Source of the DNA: JBAZTO01 sp041661865
Lineage (GTDB): Bacteria; Planctomycetota; Phycisphaerae; SM23-33
Assembly: GCA_041661865.1 (NCBI GenBank)
Contig: JBAZTO010000008.1
Span: forward strand, 26,752-90,751
Length of the DNA: 64,000 nt
Direction of reading: 5' to 3'
The notes beneath the pieces were generated by a model that saw only the letters and a program-made list of their open reading frames with translations, was not told the origin of the DNA and did not search any database. The position numbers and the translations under genes were made by a program. Below are positions 16,616 to 24,283 of this stretch, piece by piece; the stretch's first letter is position 1; each line of letters starts with the position of its first letter.

Positions 16616-18553
16616 ATGAGTCATCCGCGGCTGGTGCAATATCTGATGACGGCGGTGGCGGCGGCCCTGCTGGCCGGGGCCGGCTGGCTGGGGCCCCAAC
16701 TGCTCTCGCGCAACGTGAAGTACGAACTGATCCCGATCATCGATTCGGTGGGCAAGAACCAGGGCCTGGCCTCCATGCTGGCGGTCGTCCCGGGCGGGCT
16801 GCGGGTTCTGCTGGTCAACTACCTGTGGATACAGGCTGAGGACCTCAAGAACAAGGGGCGGACCTACGACGCCGGGCAGAAGGCCGCGATGATCTGCCGC
16901 CTCATGCCGCAGTTCGCCGGCGTGTGGGACTTCCAGGCCTGGAACATGGCCTGGAATCGCTCCGCCGAAACGCACACCGCCGAGGAACGCTGGTTGTGGA
17001 TCTGTAACGGCATGCGACTCCTCCGCGACGAGGCCATCCCGCTCAACCCGCGTTCGCTGGTGCTCTACAAGGGCCTGGGCTGGCTGTTCTTCTCCAAGAT
17101 GGGCCAGAACCTCGACGAGATGCACAACGTCTACAAGCAGAAGTGGGCCGCCGAGATGCAGCACCTGCTCGGCGCGCCGCCGGTTGAAGGGACAACCGAG
17201 GTCATTGACGCCTTCAGGCCCATCGCCGAGGCGCCGCTGGACAAGAACCCCGGCCGGCAGGCCGCCGAACTGATCCAGGGCGATCAACTGGCCATCCTGA
17301 TGAAGGATGAACGGGTGGCCCGCTACGTCAAGCAACTGGCCGAGCAGGGCATCGCCATCGACCGTTCGCTGCTGGAGGCCTACAACCGCTTCAGCCGCGA
17401 GGCCAACGCCGAGGTGGTTCGTTTCCTGCCGGCCCGGCTTGAGAACGATCACGACAAGGCCGTCTCGGACCTGATCAACAGCGCGGAATTCGCTCCCGCG
17501 CGGGCCAAGCTCATGGCCTTCGTTCGCGCCCAGATCCTGTGGAACGAGTACCGCATGGACCCGTCCTGGATGCTGGGACTCATGGTCAAGTACGACGCCC
17601 CGCTGGACTGGCGCCTGGTCTGGCCGCACGCGATGTACTGGACCAGCAAGGGACTGAACGTCTGCAACAACGTCCCACTTGACCGTGCCGAATCACTCAA
17701 CACGGACCGCACCTTCTTCCACAGCCTGGCCAACCTCTTCGCATTCGGGCGGATGTCCTACATCGAGAATCCCCAGAAGAGCGACGCCCCCGCCATCGGA
17801 TTCCACAGCGACTGGCGCTATATCGACGCCACGCATAAGGCCTATCTCGAACTGGTGCCCGCCATCGCCGCCGCCGGTAAGGAAAAAGTCGAAGACAGCG
17901 TCATGAAGTCCGGGCACATCAACTTCCTCATCTATGCCATCCAGACGCTCTACGTGAACTACCAGCGTGAGAAGGCCCAGTACTATCTGGACTGGATACG
18001 CGACTACTACAAGATGAAGGGCGATAACTGGGACCTGGACCTCAAGGACTTCGTCATAGCCGAGCTAAACCGCGACGGGGCGCCGTCGTCGGACATCTCG
18101 CAATCGCAGATCACCACGGCGCTGATGATGGCCAACTACTTCCTGGCCTCCGGGCAGAAGGACAAGTCCGCCGACCTGTTCTCTTATGCCCGCAAGGTGT
18201 GGGAGATCCACGACAAGAGCTCCGAGTATTCGCGCCTCAAGTTCCCTCCCTTCCGCAACATCTTCAGCGACCTGACGCTGCAAATGCTGCTCGAACCGCG
18301 AGCGACGGGCTACTACATGCCGCTGCTGAATCGCGTGCAACTCTACAGCCGCCTGGACGACCAGACGCGCGTGATGCTCTACGACCGGCTGATCAACGCC
18401 GGAATCCTCCAGCAGCAGTGCGCGGCAGAGGGGCTGAACTTCCAGCAGGCCTTCCCGCCCCCGCCGGGGCTGGAACAATACCGCGCCTCGGAGCGGGACC
18501 GCCTCAAGCTCAATCCGAGCAATCCCTACGGCGTGGGAGGCAAGCCGGGATAA
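16616..18553 (+). CDS. Membrane-anchored protein of unknown function at the end of the SPFH-ABC operon
   Basis: A 645-aa protein that I do not recognise. It has an N-terminal signal anchor (LMTAVAAALLAGAGWLGPQLL). The rest is predicted soluble, probably periplasmic, and rich in Trp, Tyr and Met with many helical stretches suggestive of a TPR-like solenoid (for example FDWRLVWPHAMYW-type segments and YYKMKGDNWDLD). No catalytic motif was identified. ATG 16616 follows GGAAGAGAG. It lies about 100 bp downstream of the ABC-2 permease and is the last gene before an inverted-repeat element, so it likely works with the transporter. It could be a substrate-handling or scaffold subunit. Confidence 0.7.
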   Translation: MSHPRLVQYLMTAVAAALLAGAGWLGPQLLSRNVKYELIPIIDSVGKNQGLASMLAVVPGGLRVLLVNYLWIQAEDLKNKGRTYDAGQKAAMICRLMPQFAGVWDFQAWNMAWNRSAETHTAEERWLWICNGMRLLRDEAIPLNPRSLVLYKGLGWLFFSKMGQNLDEMHNVYKQKWAAEMQHLLGAPPVEGTTEVIDAFRPIAEAPLDKNPGRQAAELIQGDQLAILMKDERVARYVKQLAEQGIAIDRSLLEAYNRFSREANAEVVRFLPARLENDHDKAVSDLINSAEFAPARAKLMAFVRAQILWNEYRMDPSWMLGLMVKYDAPLDWRLVWPHAMYWTSKGLNVCNNVPLDRAESLNTDRTFFHSLANLFAFGRMSYIENPQKSDAPAIGFHSDWRYIDATHKAYLELVPAIAAAGKEKVEDSVMKSGHINFLIYAIQTLYVNYQREKAQYYLDWIRDYYKMKGDNWDLDLKDFVIAELNRDGAPSSDISQSQITTALMMANYFLASGQKDKSADLFSYARKVWEIHDKSSEYSRLKFPPFRNIFSDLTLQMLLEPRATGYYMPLLNRVQLYSRLDDQTRVMLYDRLINAGILQQQCAAEGLNFQQAFPPPPGLEQYRASERDRLKLNPSNPYGVGGKPG

Positions 18554-18558
18554 CAACA

Positions 18559-18645
18559 AGTGCGAAGTGCGTAGTGCGAAGTAACAGAGACTTGGGGCGG
18601 ATGTTTAAATTGCTCCGCACTTTGAACTTCGCACTACGCACTACG
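18559..18645. repeat. Family C inverted repeat (GTGCGAAGT/ACTTCGCAC) downstream of birA
   Basis: The left arm is built of the heptamer-like unit GTGCGAAGTGCGTAGTGCGA (from 18560). The right arm ACTTCGCACTACGCACTACG (about 18626-18645) is its inverse and runs into the birA stop codon. A related element lies on the other side of birA at 19609-19695. It may act as a bidirectional terminator between the SPFH operon and birA. Confidence 0.6.
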
Positions 18646-19606
18646 TTTCGATGCTCGAACTGGCTGCCGGGAGATGGATGCGCCTGCCATGGTCGTCCAG
18701 CAGAATCAGGCCCTCCAGGGGGCTGACGTCCAGAACGCGGCCGGTGTATCGCTTGCCGGCGGAGCGGACGGCGAGGCGCTGGTTAATCATCGAGCACCGC
18801 CTCAGCCACTCACCGCGAAGCTCGTCCAGTTGCCCATCGGCCAGGAGTTCCAGCCGCCGATCCATGCGTCGCAGGATGGAGCGGATGACCTCCATGCGAT
18901 CGACGCTCTCGCCCAGCCGATCGGCCAGGCTGACGGCAGGCTGGTCCACCTGGTCGCGCGGGGGCGCGGCATTGACGTTGACGCCGATGCCGATCACCAC
19001 CGCCCTGCCGCCCGAACCGCTGCCCAGCTCGACGAGGATTCCGCTGACCTTCTGTCCATCCAGCAGGACATCGTTGGGCCACTTGAGCTGACAGGCGAGC
19101 TTGCAGGCGTGCTCGATGCCCTCGGCCACCGCCAGCCCCGCGGCGATGGTCAGGGCCTCATGCGGCAGGCCCGGCCCCCTCTCGACCAGCAGGACGCTCA
19201 TGAGGATGTTGGCCCGGGCCGGGCTGAGCCATCGCCTGCCCAGCCGCCCGCGGCCGAGGCGCTGGGCGTCAGCCAGGACCACCAGCCCATCACTGCCGGC
19301 CTGGCGGGCAGAGTCCATAGCCACGTCATTGGTGGAGGCCACCTCGCCAAAGCAGATCACGTTCCGCCCCACGCGGGTCGTTCCCAGGTTGCGCTCGATC
19401 AGGAACGAGTTGAGAGCGACGGGGTGGGCCAATCGAATGCCGTGGGCCGGCGACTCCTCAAGCTCCAGGCCCTGCTGGGCCAGAAGTGACAGGGCCGCCT
19501 TGACCGCCGCGGGGGTCTTGCCGCTGGCCGCGGCCAATTCCCGCAATGAAAAGTACCCCGCCTTGCGGTCATAGAGCAGGCCCAGGATGATGTTGGCTAG
19601 AGACAT
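18641..19606 (-). CDS. birA: Biotin--[acetyl-CoA-carboxylase] ligase / biotin operon repressor
   Basis: A 321-aa cytoplasmic enzyme that activates biotin to biotinyl-AMP and attaches it to a carboxylase lysine. It has an N-terminal winged helix-turn-helix (about 1-65: FSLRELAAASGKTPAAVKAA), so it is the bifunctional regulator type. The catalytic domain shows the adenylate-binding GRGRLGRRW, then KWPNDVLLDGQKVSGILVE and GIGVNVN. A C-terminal SH3-like domain is present. ATG 19606 and a TAG stop at 18641-18643. The stop codon lies inside the right arm of a palindromic repeat, and a second repeat begins 3 bp before the start. No biotin biosynthesis gene is adjacent. Confidence 0.95.
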   Translation of the reverse strand: MSLANIILGLLYDRKAGYFSLRELAAASGKTPAAVKAALSLLAQQGLELEESPAHGIRLAHPVALNSFLIERNLGTTRVGRNVICFGEVASTNDVAMDSARQAGSDGLVVLADAQRLGRGRLGRRWLSPARANILMSVLLVERGPGLPHEALTIAAGLAVAEGIEHACKLACQLKWPNDVLLDGQKVSGILVELGSGSGGRAVVIGIGVNVNAAPPRDQVDQPAVSLADRLGESVDRMEVIRSILRRMDRRLELLADGQLDELRGEWLRRCSMINQRLAVRSAGKRYTGRVLDVSPLEGLILLDDHGRRIHLPAASSSIET

Positions 19607-19608
19607 TC

Positions 19609-19695
19609 AAGTGCGTTGTGCGGAGTGCGGAGTGCGGAGACATCTTGGTCGAGTGCGGCGGTTATTTTTCACTTCGCACTTCGATCTTCGCACTG
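19609..19695. repeat. Family C inverted repeat upstream of birA
   Basis: The units GTGCGGAGTGCGGAGTGCGG (from about 19618) and the inverse CACTTCGCACTTCG...CTTCGCACTG (about 19670-19695) can form a long imperfect hairpin. It lies between the birA start and the 3' end of the convergent-facing YjbQ-family gene, so it also occupies the birA promoter position. Confidence 0.55.
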
Positions 19696-19710
19696 TTTTG
19701 GCATCCCGAC

Positions 19711-20112
19711 CTATCCGTTGACCGTCACAATCACCGACCGCACGCGCGGGCCATCGAATTCGGCGAAGTACACCGCCTGCCAGACGCCCAACGCCAACTT
19801 TCCCTCCAGGATCGGGATGGTGGCCGAGCCGCCCACCAGCGAACTCTTGACGTGGGCGGCGGAGTTGCCCTCATTGTGCCGGTAGAAGTCCTGCCGCCAC
19901 GGCACGGCCACGTCCAGCGCCTCCAGCACATCATGCGCGACATCGCAGTCGGCATTCTCATTGATGGTCACGCCGGCGGTGGTATGCGGCACATAGACCG
20001 TCGCGATGCCGTCGGCCAGTCGGGCCTCTGCCACCACACCGGCCACCCTTTCGGTGATATCCACCAGCTCGTCCCGCCGGCTGGTCTGTATGTCGAATCG
20101 CCTCGTAAGCAT
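19711..20112 (-). CDS. YjbQ/UPF0047-family protein (secondary thiamine-phosphate synthase-like)
   Basis: A 133-aa small cytoplasmic protein. Family blocks are visible: VPHTTAGVTINENADCDV (about 40-57), HNEGNSAAHVKSSLVG (about 75-90) and LALGVWQAVYFAEFDGPR near the C terminus. E. coli YjbQ has been reported to have weak thiamine-phosphate synthase activity; the physiological role is unclear. I chose ATG 20112 (MLTRRFDIQ) because it matches the family N terminus and has GGAAG 5 bp upstream. ATG 20124 is a close alternative. Confidence 0.88.
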   Translation of the reverse strand: MLTRRFDIQTSRRDELVDITERVAGVVAEARLADGIATVYVPHTTAGVTINENADCDVAHDVLEALDVAVPWRQDFYRHNEGNSAAHVKSSLVGGSATIPILEGKLALGVWQAVYFAEFDGPRVRSVIVTVNG

Positions 20113-20381
20113 GGCATCTTCCATAGCGAAACATTCCCGGCGACGCAATGGCAATTGCACGCCTTTGACTCGCCGCGCCCGCCGCGGTACCATGGCCTGC
20201 CTGGACATTATTCAACTATGGGACTCTAACAAAACGTAGCATGGGCATCTTGCCCATGAGTATCACGGGCGTCCCGCCCGTGCAAATTGCGAAGAACATG
20301 GCCAAGATGGCCATGCTACTCACGGGCGTCCCGCCCGTGCTACGGCGTTTTGTTAGATCCCCTATACAGGAGACGGCGGCA
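20113..20381. other. Intergenic region containing a complete family A element
   Basis: Between the YjbQ-family start and hisI. It contains a short divergent promoter stretch and then a full palindromic family A copy (20226-20356). Translation of the repeat gives an open frame that fuses to hisI, but this is not coding. Confidence 0.5.
20226..20356. repeat. Family A palindromic element, full copy 1
   Basis: It begins CTAACAAAACGTAGCATG and ends GTGCTACGGCGTTTTGTTAG, which are terminal inverted repeats. Inside lie four hairpins of the form CATGGGCATCTTGCCCATG, CACGGGCGTCCCGCCCGTG, CATGGCCAAGATGGCCATG and again the CACGGGCG hairpin. It is almost identical to the copy at 54460. There is no transposase, so it is MITE-like. 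Confidence 0.8.
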
Positions 20382-20780
20382 GTGAGCTTGGAAGAGACCA
20401 TCAAGGCGATGAAGTACGACGACAAGGGCCTGCTGACGGCTGTCATCGTGGACGCGGCCACCAAGGAAGTGCTCATGGTGGCTTTCATGAACGACAAGGC
20501 CCTGATCGATACGGTGCGGACGGGCAAGACGCACTTCTGGTCGCGCAGCCGCCAGAAGTACTGGATGAAGGGCGAGGAGTCCGGCCACACGCAGGATGTC
20601 CAGGCCATCTACGTCGACTGCGATCAGGACTGCGTGGTCGTCGAGGTCGTCCAGCACGGGGCCGCCTGCCACGAGGGCTACCGCTCCTGCTTCTTCCGAC
20701 GGCTCAACGGGGCCGGGCAGTGGGAAGTCTGCGCCAAGCAACTGCTGGACCCCAAGCAGATCTACAAGAAGAAGCCCTAA
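20382..20780 (+). CDS. hisI: Phosphoribosyl-AMP cyclohydrolase
   Basis: Third step of histidine synthesis: opens the purine ring of phosphoribosyl-AMP. It is 132 aa, of the HisI-only type (no HisE domain follows). The Mg-site aspartates D79, D81 and D83 lie in VDCDQDC. The zinc cysteines C80, C96 and C103 have exactly the family spacing of 16 and 7. The start is the GTG at 20382 (MSLEETIKAM), with GGAG 9 bp before it; the in-frame reading upstream to 20241 is just the repeat element. No other his gene is in the window. Confidence 0.95.
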   Translation: MSLEETIKAMKYDDKGLLTAVIVDAATKEVLMVAFMNDKALIDTVRTGKTHFWSRSRQKYWMKGEESGHTQDVQAIYVDCDQDCVVVEVVQHGAACHEGYRSCFFRRLNGAGQWEVCAKQLLDPKQIYKKKP

Positions 20781-20795
20781 CCAAGGCGCGTGCCC

Positions 20796-22706
20796 ATGGC
20801 CCCAGAGGTTCCCTCTGCCCGAACACAGATTCGCCCGCCCGCACTGAGGCTGGCCATGGACGTCGTGCTTACCGTGACGGCCTTGGCGGCGGCGTGGGCG
20901 CTGGTCTGGCAATACGCGGGCTTTGAACTCCAGGCCGCCCAACGCGACCGCCTGCACCTGGTCACGTCTCTGGTGGTGGCCATTTTCGCGATGGACCGCC
21001 TGGCCCGGCTGATGCTCGTCGAGGGTCGCAGGGACTACCTCCGCGAGAACTGGATCGACTTCGCCCTCCTGGCCGGGACCCTGGTCTTGGCACTGGTCAG
21101 TCCATTGCTGCGAACGCGGGCAATCTCGGCTGCGGCGCTCTATGTGGTGATCTTGCAGGGCTATCTTCTGGCCAAGGCCCTTGGCACGCGGACGTCGCGG
21201 GAGGCGCCCGCCCCGGCAGCGGAAACTACTGCCGACGATCGCGGCGGCCTGCGCCGGCGATTGTCGGCCCTGTGCAGCCAGCCGGCGGCGATGCTGGTGG
21301 CCGGTTTTTTCCTGCTCACCCTGGCCGGGACGGGCCTGCTGATGCTGCCCGTCGCGGCGGTGGCCGGCAAGACGCTCCAACTGCACGACGCCCTCTTCAC
21401 TGCCGTCAGCGCCTGCTGCCTGGCCGGCTTGAGCGTGCGCGATATCGGCACGGACCTGACGCCTTTCGGGCAGGCGGTCGTGCTGGGACTCATCCAGTTG
21501 GGCGGGCTGGCCATCCTGATCTTCGGCGCGATCCTGGCCATTCAATTGCGCCGGGCCTGGTCGCCCCAGCCGCCCGAGGCGACGCTGCCGCTTGACTCCG
21601 CCGCCCCCGCCGCCAGCGTGCGCAGGTCGGTCTGGTTCGTCCTGATCGTTACGCTGGGCCTGGAGGCCGTCGGCGCAGTCCTGGCCTATCCCATGTTCGC
21701 CGCCGCCGCCGCCTCGCCGCTCAAGGCGGCCTGGGAGAGCGTGTTTCACAGCGTCTCCGCCTTCTGCAACTGCGGATTGAGCCTGTACAACTCCAGCCTC
21801 GCCGGCATCCGCGACGGCGTTGCGCTGCCCCTGCGCGACCACTGGCAGGTCCTGGGAGTCCTGGCACCGCTGATCGTGCTGGGTGGCCTGGGCATGCCGG
21901 TCCTGATGGACCTGGCCGCAGCAGGCAAGGCAATGGCCCTGTCGATGTTCGCCAGGCCGGTCGGACCGTTGGGCCTGGCCGCACCCGAGGCCCGGCAGCC
22001 TGGCCTGAGTTCCTACAGCAGGCTGATCCTCCTGACTACCGCGGCGCTGGTCGTCATCGGCGCAGTGGGCTTGATTGCCGTTGAGCCGGCCGGCGAGCAA
22101 GGCCGATACGGCGCGATCGGCCGGACGCCGGTCTACTACGACTTCACCCGCAACCTGCACGATTGGCCGCGGATGAGCAGCGACCAGCGATGGCGGCAGG
22201 CGGCGTTTGAATCCATCTCCGCGCGCAGCGCGGGCCTGACGACGATCGATGTCGCCGAACTGTCGGATGCGGGCAAGTGGTGGATGTGCGGACTGATGAT
22301 CGTCGGCGGCAGCCCCGGCGGCGCGGCGGGTGGAATGACGACCCTCGTGGTGGCGGTGCTGGGCGCCGCGGGCTGGTCGGCGATCCGGCGGCGCGACGGA
22401 GCGTCGATTCCCGGCCGCCTCCTGCCGGCGGGCTTGTTGGGCGCAGCCGTGGCGGCGGCATTGTTTCAACTGCTGCTGGTGGGCCTGATCACACTGCTCC
22501 TGTGCATGACGATGCGCAGCGGCTACAGCTTCATGGATCTTTTCTTCGAGGCCTGCAGCGCCTGCGGAGAAGTGGGGTTCTCGACGGGGATCACGGCAAA
22601 CCTGAGCATTCCGGCCAAGTTCATCCTGGTCCTGGGAATGTTCCTGGGCCGCGTGGGCGGGCCGGCGATCCTGCTTACTGGCCTTCGCCTTCCGAGGCGC
22701 CGCTAG
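20796..22706 (+). CDS. TrkH/KtrB-type potassium transporter with extra N-terminal membrane domain
   Basis: A 636-aa polytopic inner-membrane protein. All four P-loops of the Trk/Ktr superfamily are recognisable, for example ALFTAVSACCLAGLSVRD, VFHSVSAFCNCGLSLYN, ISARSAGLTTIDVAEL and ACSACGEVGFSTGI, along with the GGSPGGAAGGMTT segment. The first about 150 residues are an additional helical domain containing a RDYLRENWIDF stretch that looks like the S2-S3 region of voltage-gated channels. ATG 20796 is used; a GTG two codons earlier is the alternative. No TrkA/KtrA partner is adjacent. The 3' end overlaps convergent rpiB by 32 bp. Confidence 0.88.
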   Translation: MAPEVPSARTQIRPPALRLAMDVVLTVTALAAAWALVWQYAGFELQAAQRDRLHLVTSLVVAIFAMDRLARLMLVEGRRDYLRENWIDFALLAGTLVLALVSPLLRTRAISAAALYVVILQGYLLAKALGTRTSREAPAPAAETTADDRGGLRRRLSALCSQPAAMLVAGFFLLTLAGTGLLMLPVAAVAGKTLQLHDALFTAVSACCLAGLSVRDIGTDLTPFGQAVVLGLIQLGGLAILIFGAILAIQLRRAWSPQPPEATLPLDSAAPAASVRRSVWFVLIVTLGLEAVGAVLAYPMFAAAAASPLKAAWESVFHSVSAFCNCGLSLYNSSLAGIRDGVALPLRDHWQVLGVLAPLIVLGGLGMPVLMDLAAAGKAMALSMFARPVGPLGLAAPEARQPGLSSYSRLILLTTAALVVIGAVGLIAVEPAGEQGRYGAIGRTPVYYDFTRNLHDWPRMSSDQRWRQAAFESISARSAGLTTIDVAELSDAGKWWMCGLMIVGGSPGGAAGGMTTLVVAVLGAAGWSAIRRRDGASIPGRLLPAGLLGAAVAAALFQLLLVGLITLLLCMTMRSGYSFMDLFFEACSACGEVGFSTGITANLSIPAKFILVLGMFLGRVGGPAILLTGLRLPRRR

Positions 22707-23172
22707 AGTCCGCGTAGGTCGACGGATCCTTGCCCTGCTCAATCCAGTTGATCTTCCGCACCCTTCGATCGTGGCGTCCGCCGCCGTCGAAGGTCGTGTC
22801 CAGCCAACTGGTGACGATTCGCCGCATGAGTTCCTCGCCCAGCACGTCGCTGGCCAGGCACAGGACATTGGCATTGTTGTGCCGGCGCGACATCTGGGCC
22901 GTCAATTCATCGTGGCACAAGGCTGCGCGGATGCCCTGGACCTTGTTGGCGCAGATCGTCATGCCGATGCCGCTGCCGCAGATCAGAATGGCCAGGTCGG
23001 CCTGGGCGTTGGCCACCGCCTTGGCCGCCGGGTAGGCCAGGTCGGGATAGTCGCAACTCTTGGAGCTGTTGGTGCCCATGTCCAGCACCATGTGGCCCCG
23101 CTCAGTGAGCAGGACGGAGATGCGTTCCTTGACGCCGTGGCCGCGATGATCAGCAGCTAGCGCGATCTTCAT
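22675..23172 (-). CDS. rpiB: Ribose-5-phosphate isomerase B
   Basis: Interconverts ribose-5-phosphate and ribulose-5-phosphate in the pentose phosphate pathway. It is 165 aa starting MKIALAADHRGHGVKE at ATG 23172. The RpiB blocks are CDYPDLAYPAAKAV, ILICGSGIGMTICANK (with the active-site Cys/Thr-type pocket) and RRHNNANVLCLASDV. The start overlaps the end of the upstream TsaC-phosphatase fusion by 23 bp, implying coupled translation. The 3' end overlaps trkH on the opposite strand by 32 bp. In B. subtilis, rpiB (ywlF) also follows sua5 (ywlC) and ywlE. Confidence 0.93.
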   Translation of the reverse strand: MKIALAADHRGHGVKERISVLLTERGHMVLDMGTNSSKSCDYPDLAYPAAKAVANAQADLAILICGSGIGMTICANKVQGIRAALCHDELTAQMSRRHNNANVLCLASDVLGEELMRRIVTSWLDTTFDGGGRHDRRVRKINWIEQGKDPSTYADSSGASEGEGQ

Positions 23173-24283
23173 AAAGCTCCTCGTCGAGTGCCTGTTCCAA
23201 CGCCGCCTGGATTCTCTTGGCGATCTGGTGATAAACATCGCCGCCCCCGCCAACGGGGTCGGGAATGTCGCCGTCGGGTGAAAGCCTTTTCACCTTGCCC
23301 CTGGCAGAAGGCAGCAGCCTCAGGATCTCAGCGACGTGCGTGTCTGTCATACAGAATACCAAATCAGCCTGGCGAATCAATTCCGATGTTACTTTTCGGG
23401 TGCGATGGGAGGAGATATCCGCCCCCAGCCTGGCGGCGGCCTCGCGGGCCTCGGGACTGACGGGCCCGCCCTCGCCGGCCCACAGCCCCGCCGAGAGGAC
23501 TTCGTAGCCGTACTTGTCCAGGTTGGCCGGCCGGCAGTGCAACTTGTCGGCCAGCAGCTTGGCCGCCAGGCCGGCAGCCATGGGGCTGCGGCAGGTGTTT
23601 CCCGTGCAGACGAACAGGAGGACTCTTCTGGCCATGGCCTCGACCTGTCGCCGGCTCAGGACGCCCTCGCGGACCACTCGCCAGCCGTCCCTGTCGACGC
23701 GGAGGATCGTGCTGTCCGCGCCGTAGGTGGTCGGCCCGCTGTCCAGAAGAAGGTCGATCTTGCCGCCCAGATCCTCCAGCACGTCGCGGGCGTTTCGCGG
23801 CGAGGGCCGACCGGTCAGGTTCGCGCTGGGCGCCACCAACGGCCAGTCCACCGCCGCGAGCATTTCCTGGGCCACCCGGCAGGCCGGGCACCGCAGGCCG
23901 ATGATGTCCTCGAAGCACAGGGCATCGTAAAGCCCCGCCTCCTGGAATCGCGGCTCGGCCAGCTTTCCACCGGCCGGCACCAGCAGCGTCAGGGGGCCGG
24001 GCCAGCACTTCTCGATCATCCGTTGTGCCACGTGGGGCATGTCGGCCACATATTGGGCGGCGTCCCGGGGATGGGCGATATGCACGCTGAAGGGCCGCTG
24101 GGGGCGGCTCTTGAGTTCCCGCAGGCGATCCATCGCGTCAGGGTCGCTCGCCATCGCCGCCACGCCGTAGACGGTCTCGGTGGCGAAACCCACCAGCAGG
24201 CCGTCCTTCAAGGCGCGAGCCCCCCTCGCGGCGGCCTGGGCCACCAGACTATCGGCGGTCGCTTTGACTACTTCGGTATCCAT
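23150..24283 (-). CDS. Fusion of threonylcarbamoyl-AMP synthase (TsaC/Sua5) and YwlE-type protein arginine phosphatase
   Basis: A 377-aa two-domain cytoplasmic protein. Residues about 1-215 form a YrdC/Sua5 domain with KSRPQRPFSVHI (K/R ATP-bicarbonate site) and VAPSANLTGRPSP; it should make threonylcarbamoyl-AMP for tRNA t6A. Residues about 219-377 form a low-molecular-weight phosphatase domain with nucleophile C226 and R232 in CTGNTCRS and an acidic DPVG segment near the C terminus. Thr at 230, instead of the Ile usual in tyrosine phosphatases, is the residue that gives YwlE its phospho-arginine specificity. The phosphatase call is thus arginine rather than tyrosine. Upstream of, and overlapping, rpiB. 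Confidence 0.9.
   Translation of the reverse strand: MDTEVVKATADSLVAQAAARGARALKDGLLVGFATETVYGVAAMASDPDAMDRLRELKSRPQRPFSVHIAHPRDAAQYVADMPHVAQRMIEKCWPGPLTLLVPAGGKLAEPRFQEAGLYDALCFEDIIGLRCPACRVAQEMLAAVDWPLVAPSANLTGRPSPRNARDVLEDLGGKIDLLLDSGPTTYGADSTILRVDRDGWRVVREGVLSRRQVEAMARRVLLFVCTGNTCRSPMAAGLAAKLLADKLHCRPANLDKYGYEVLSAGLWAGEGGPVSPEAREAAARLGADISSHRTRKVTSELIRQADLVFCMTDTHVAEILRLLPSARGKVKRLSPDGDIPDPVGGGGDVYHQIAKRIQAALEQALDEELYEDRASC

Noticed and set aside
20241..20380. N-terminal extension of hisI starting with MGILPMSITGVPPV
   Set aside because: It is a translation of the family A repeat; the GTG at 20382 with a good ribosome site gives a normal HisI.
20340..22874. 844-aa minus-strand open frame
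   Set aside because: Antisense to hisI, trkH and part of rpiB; biased amino-acid composition and no domain.
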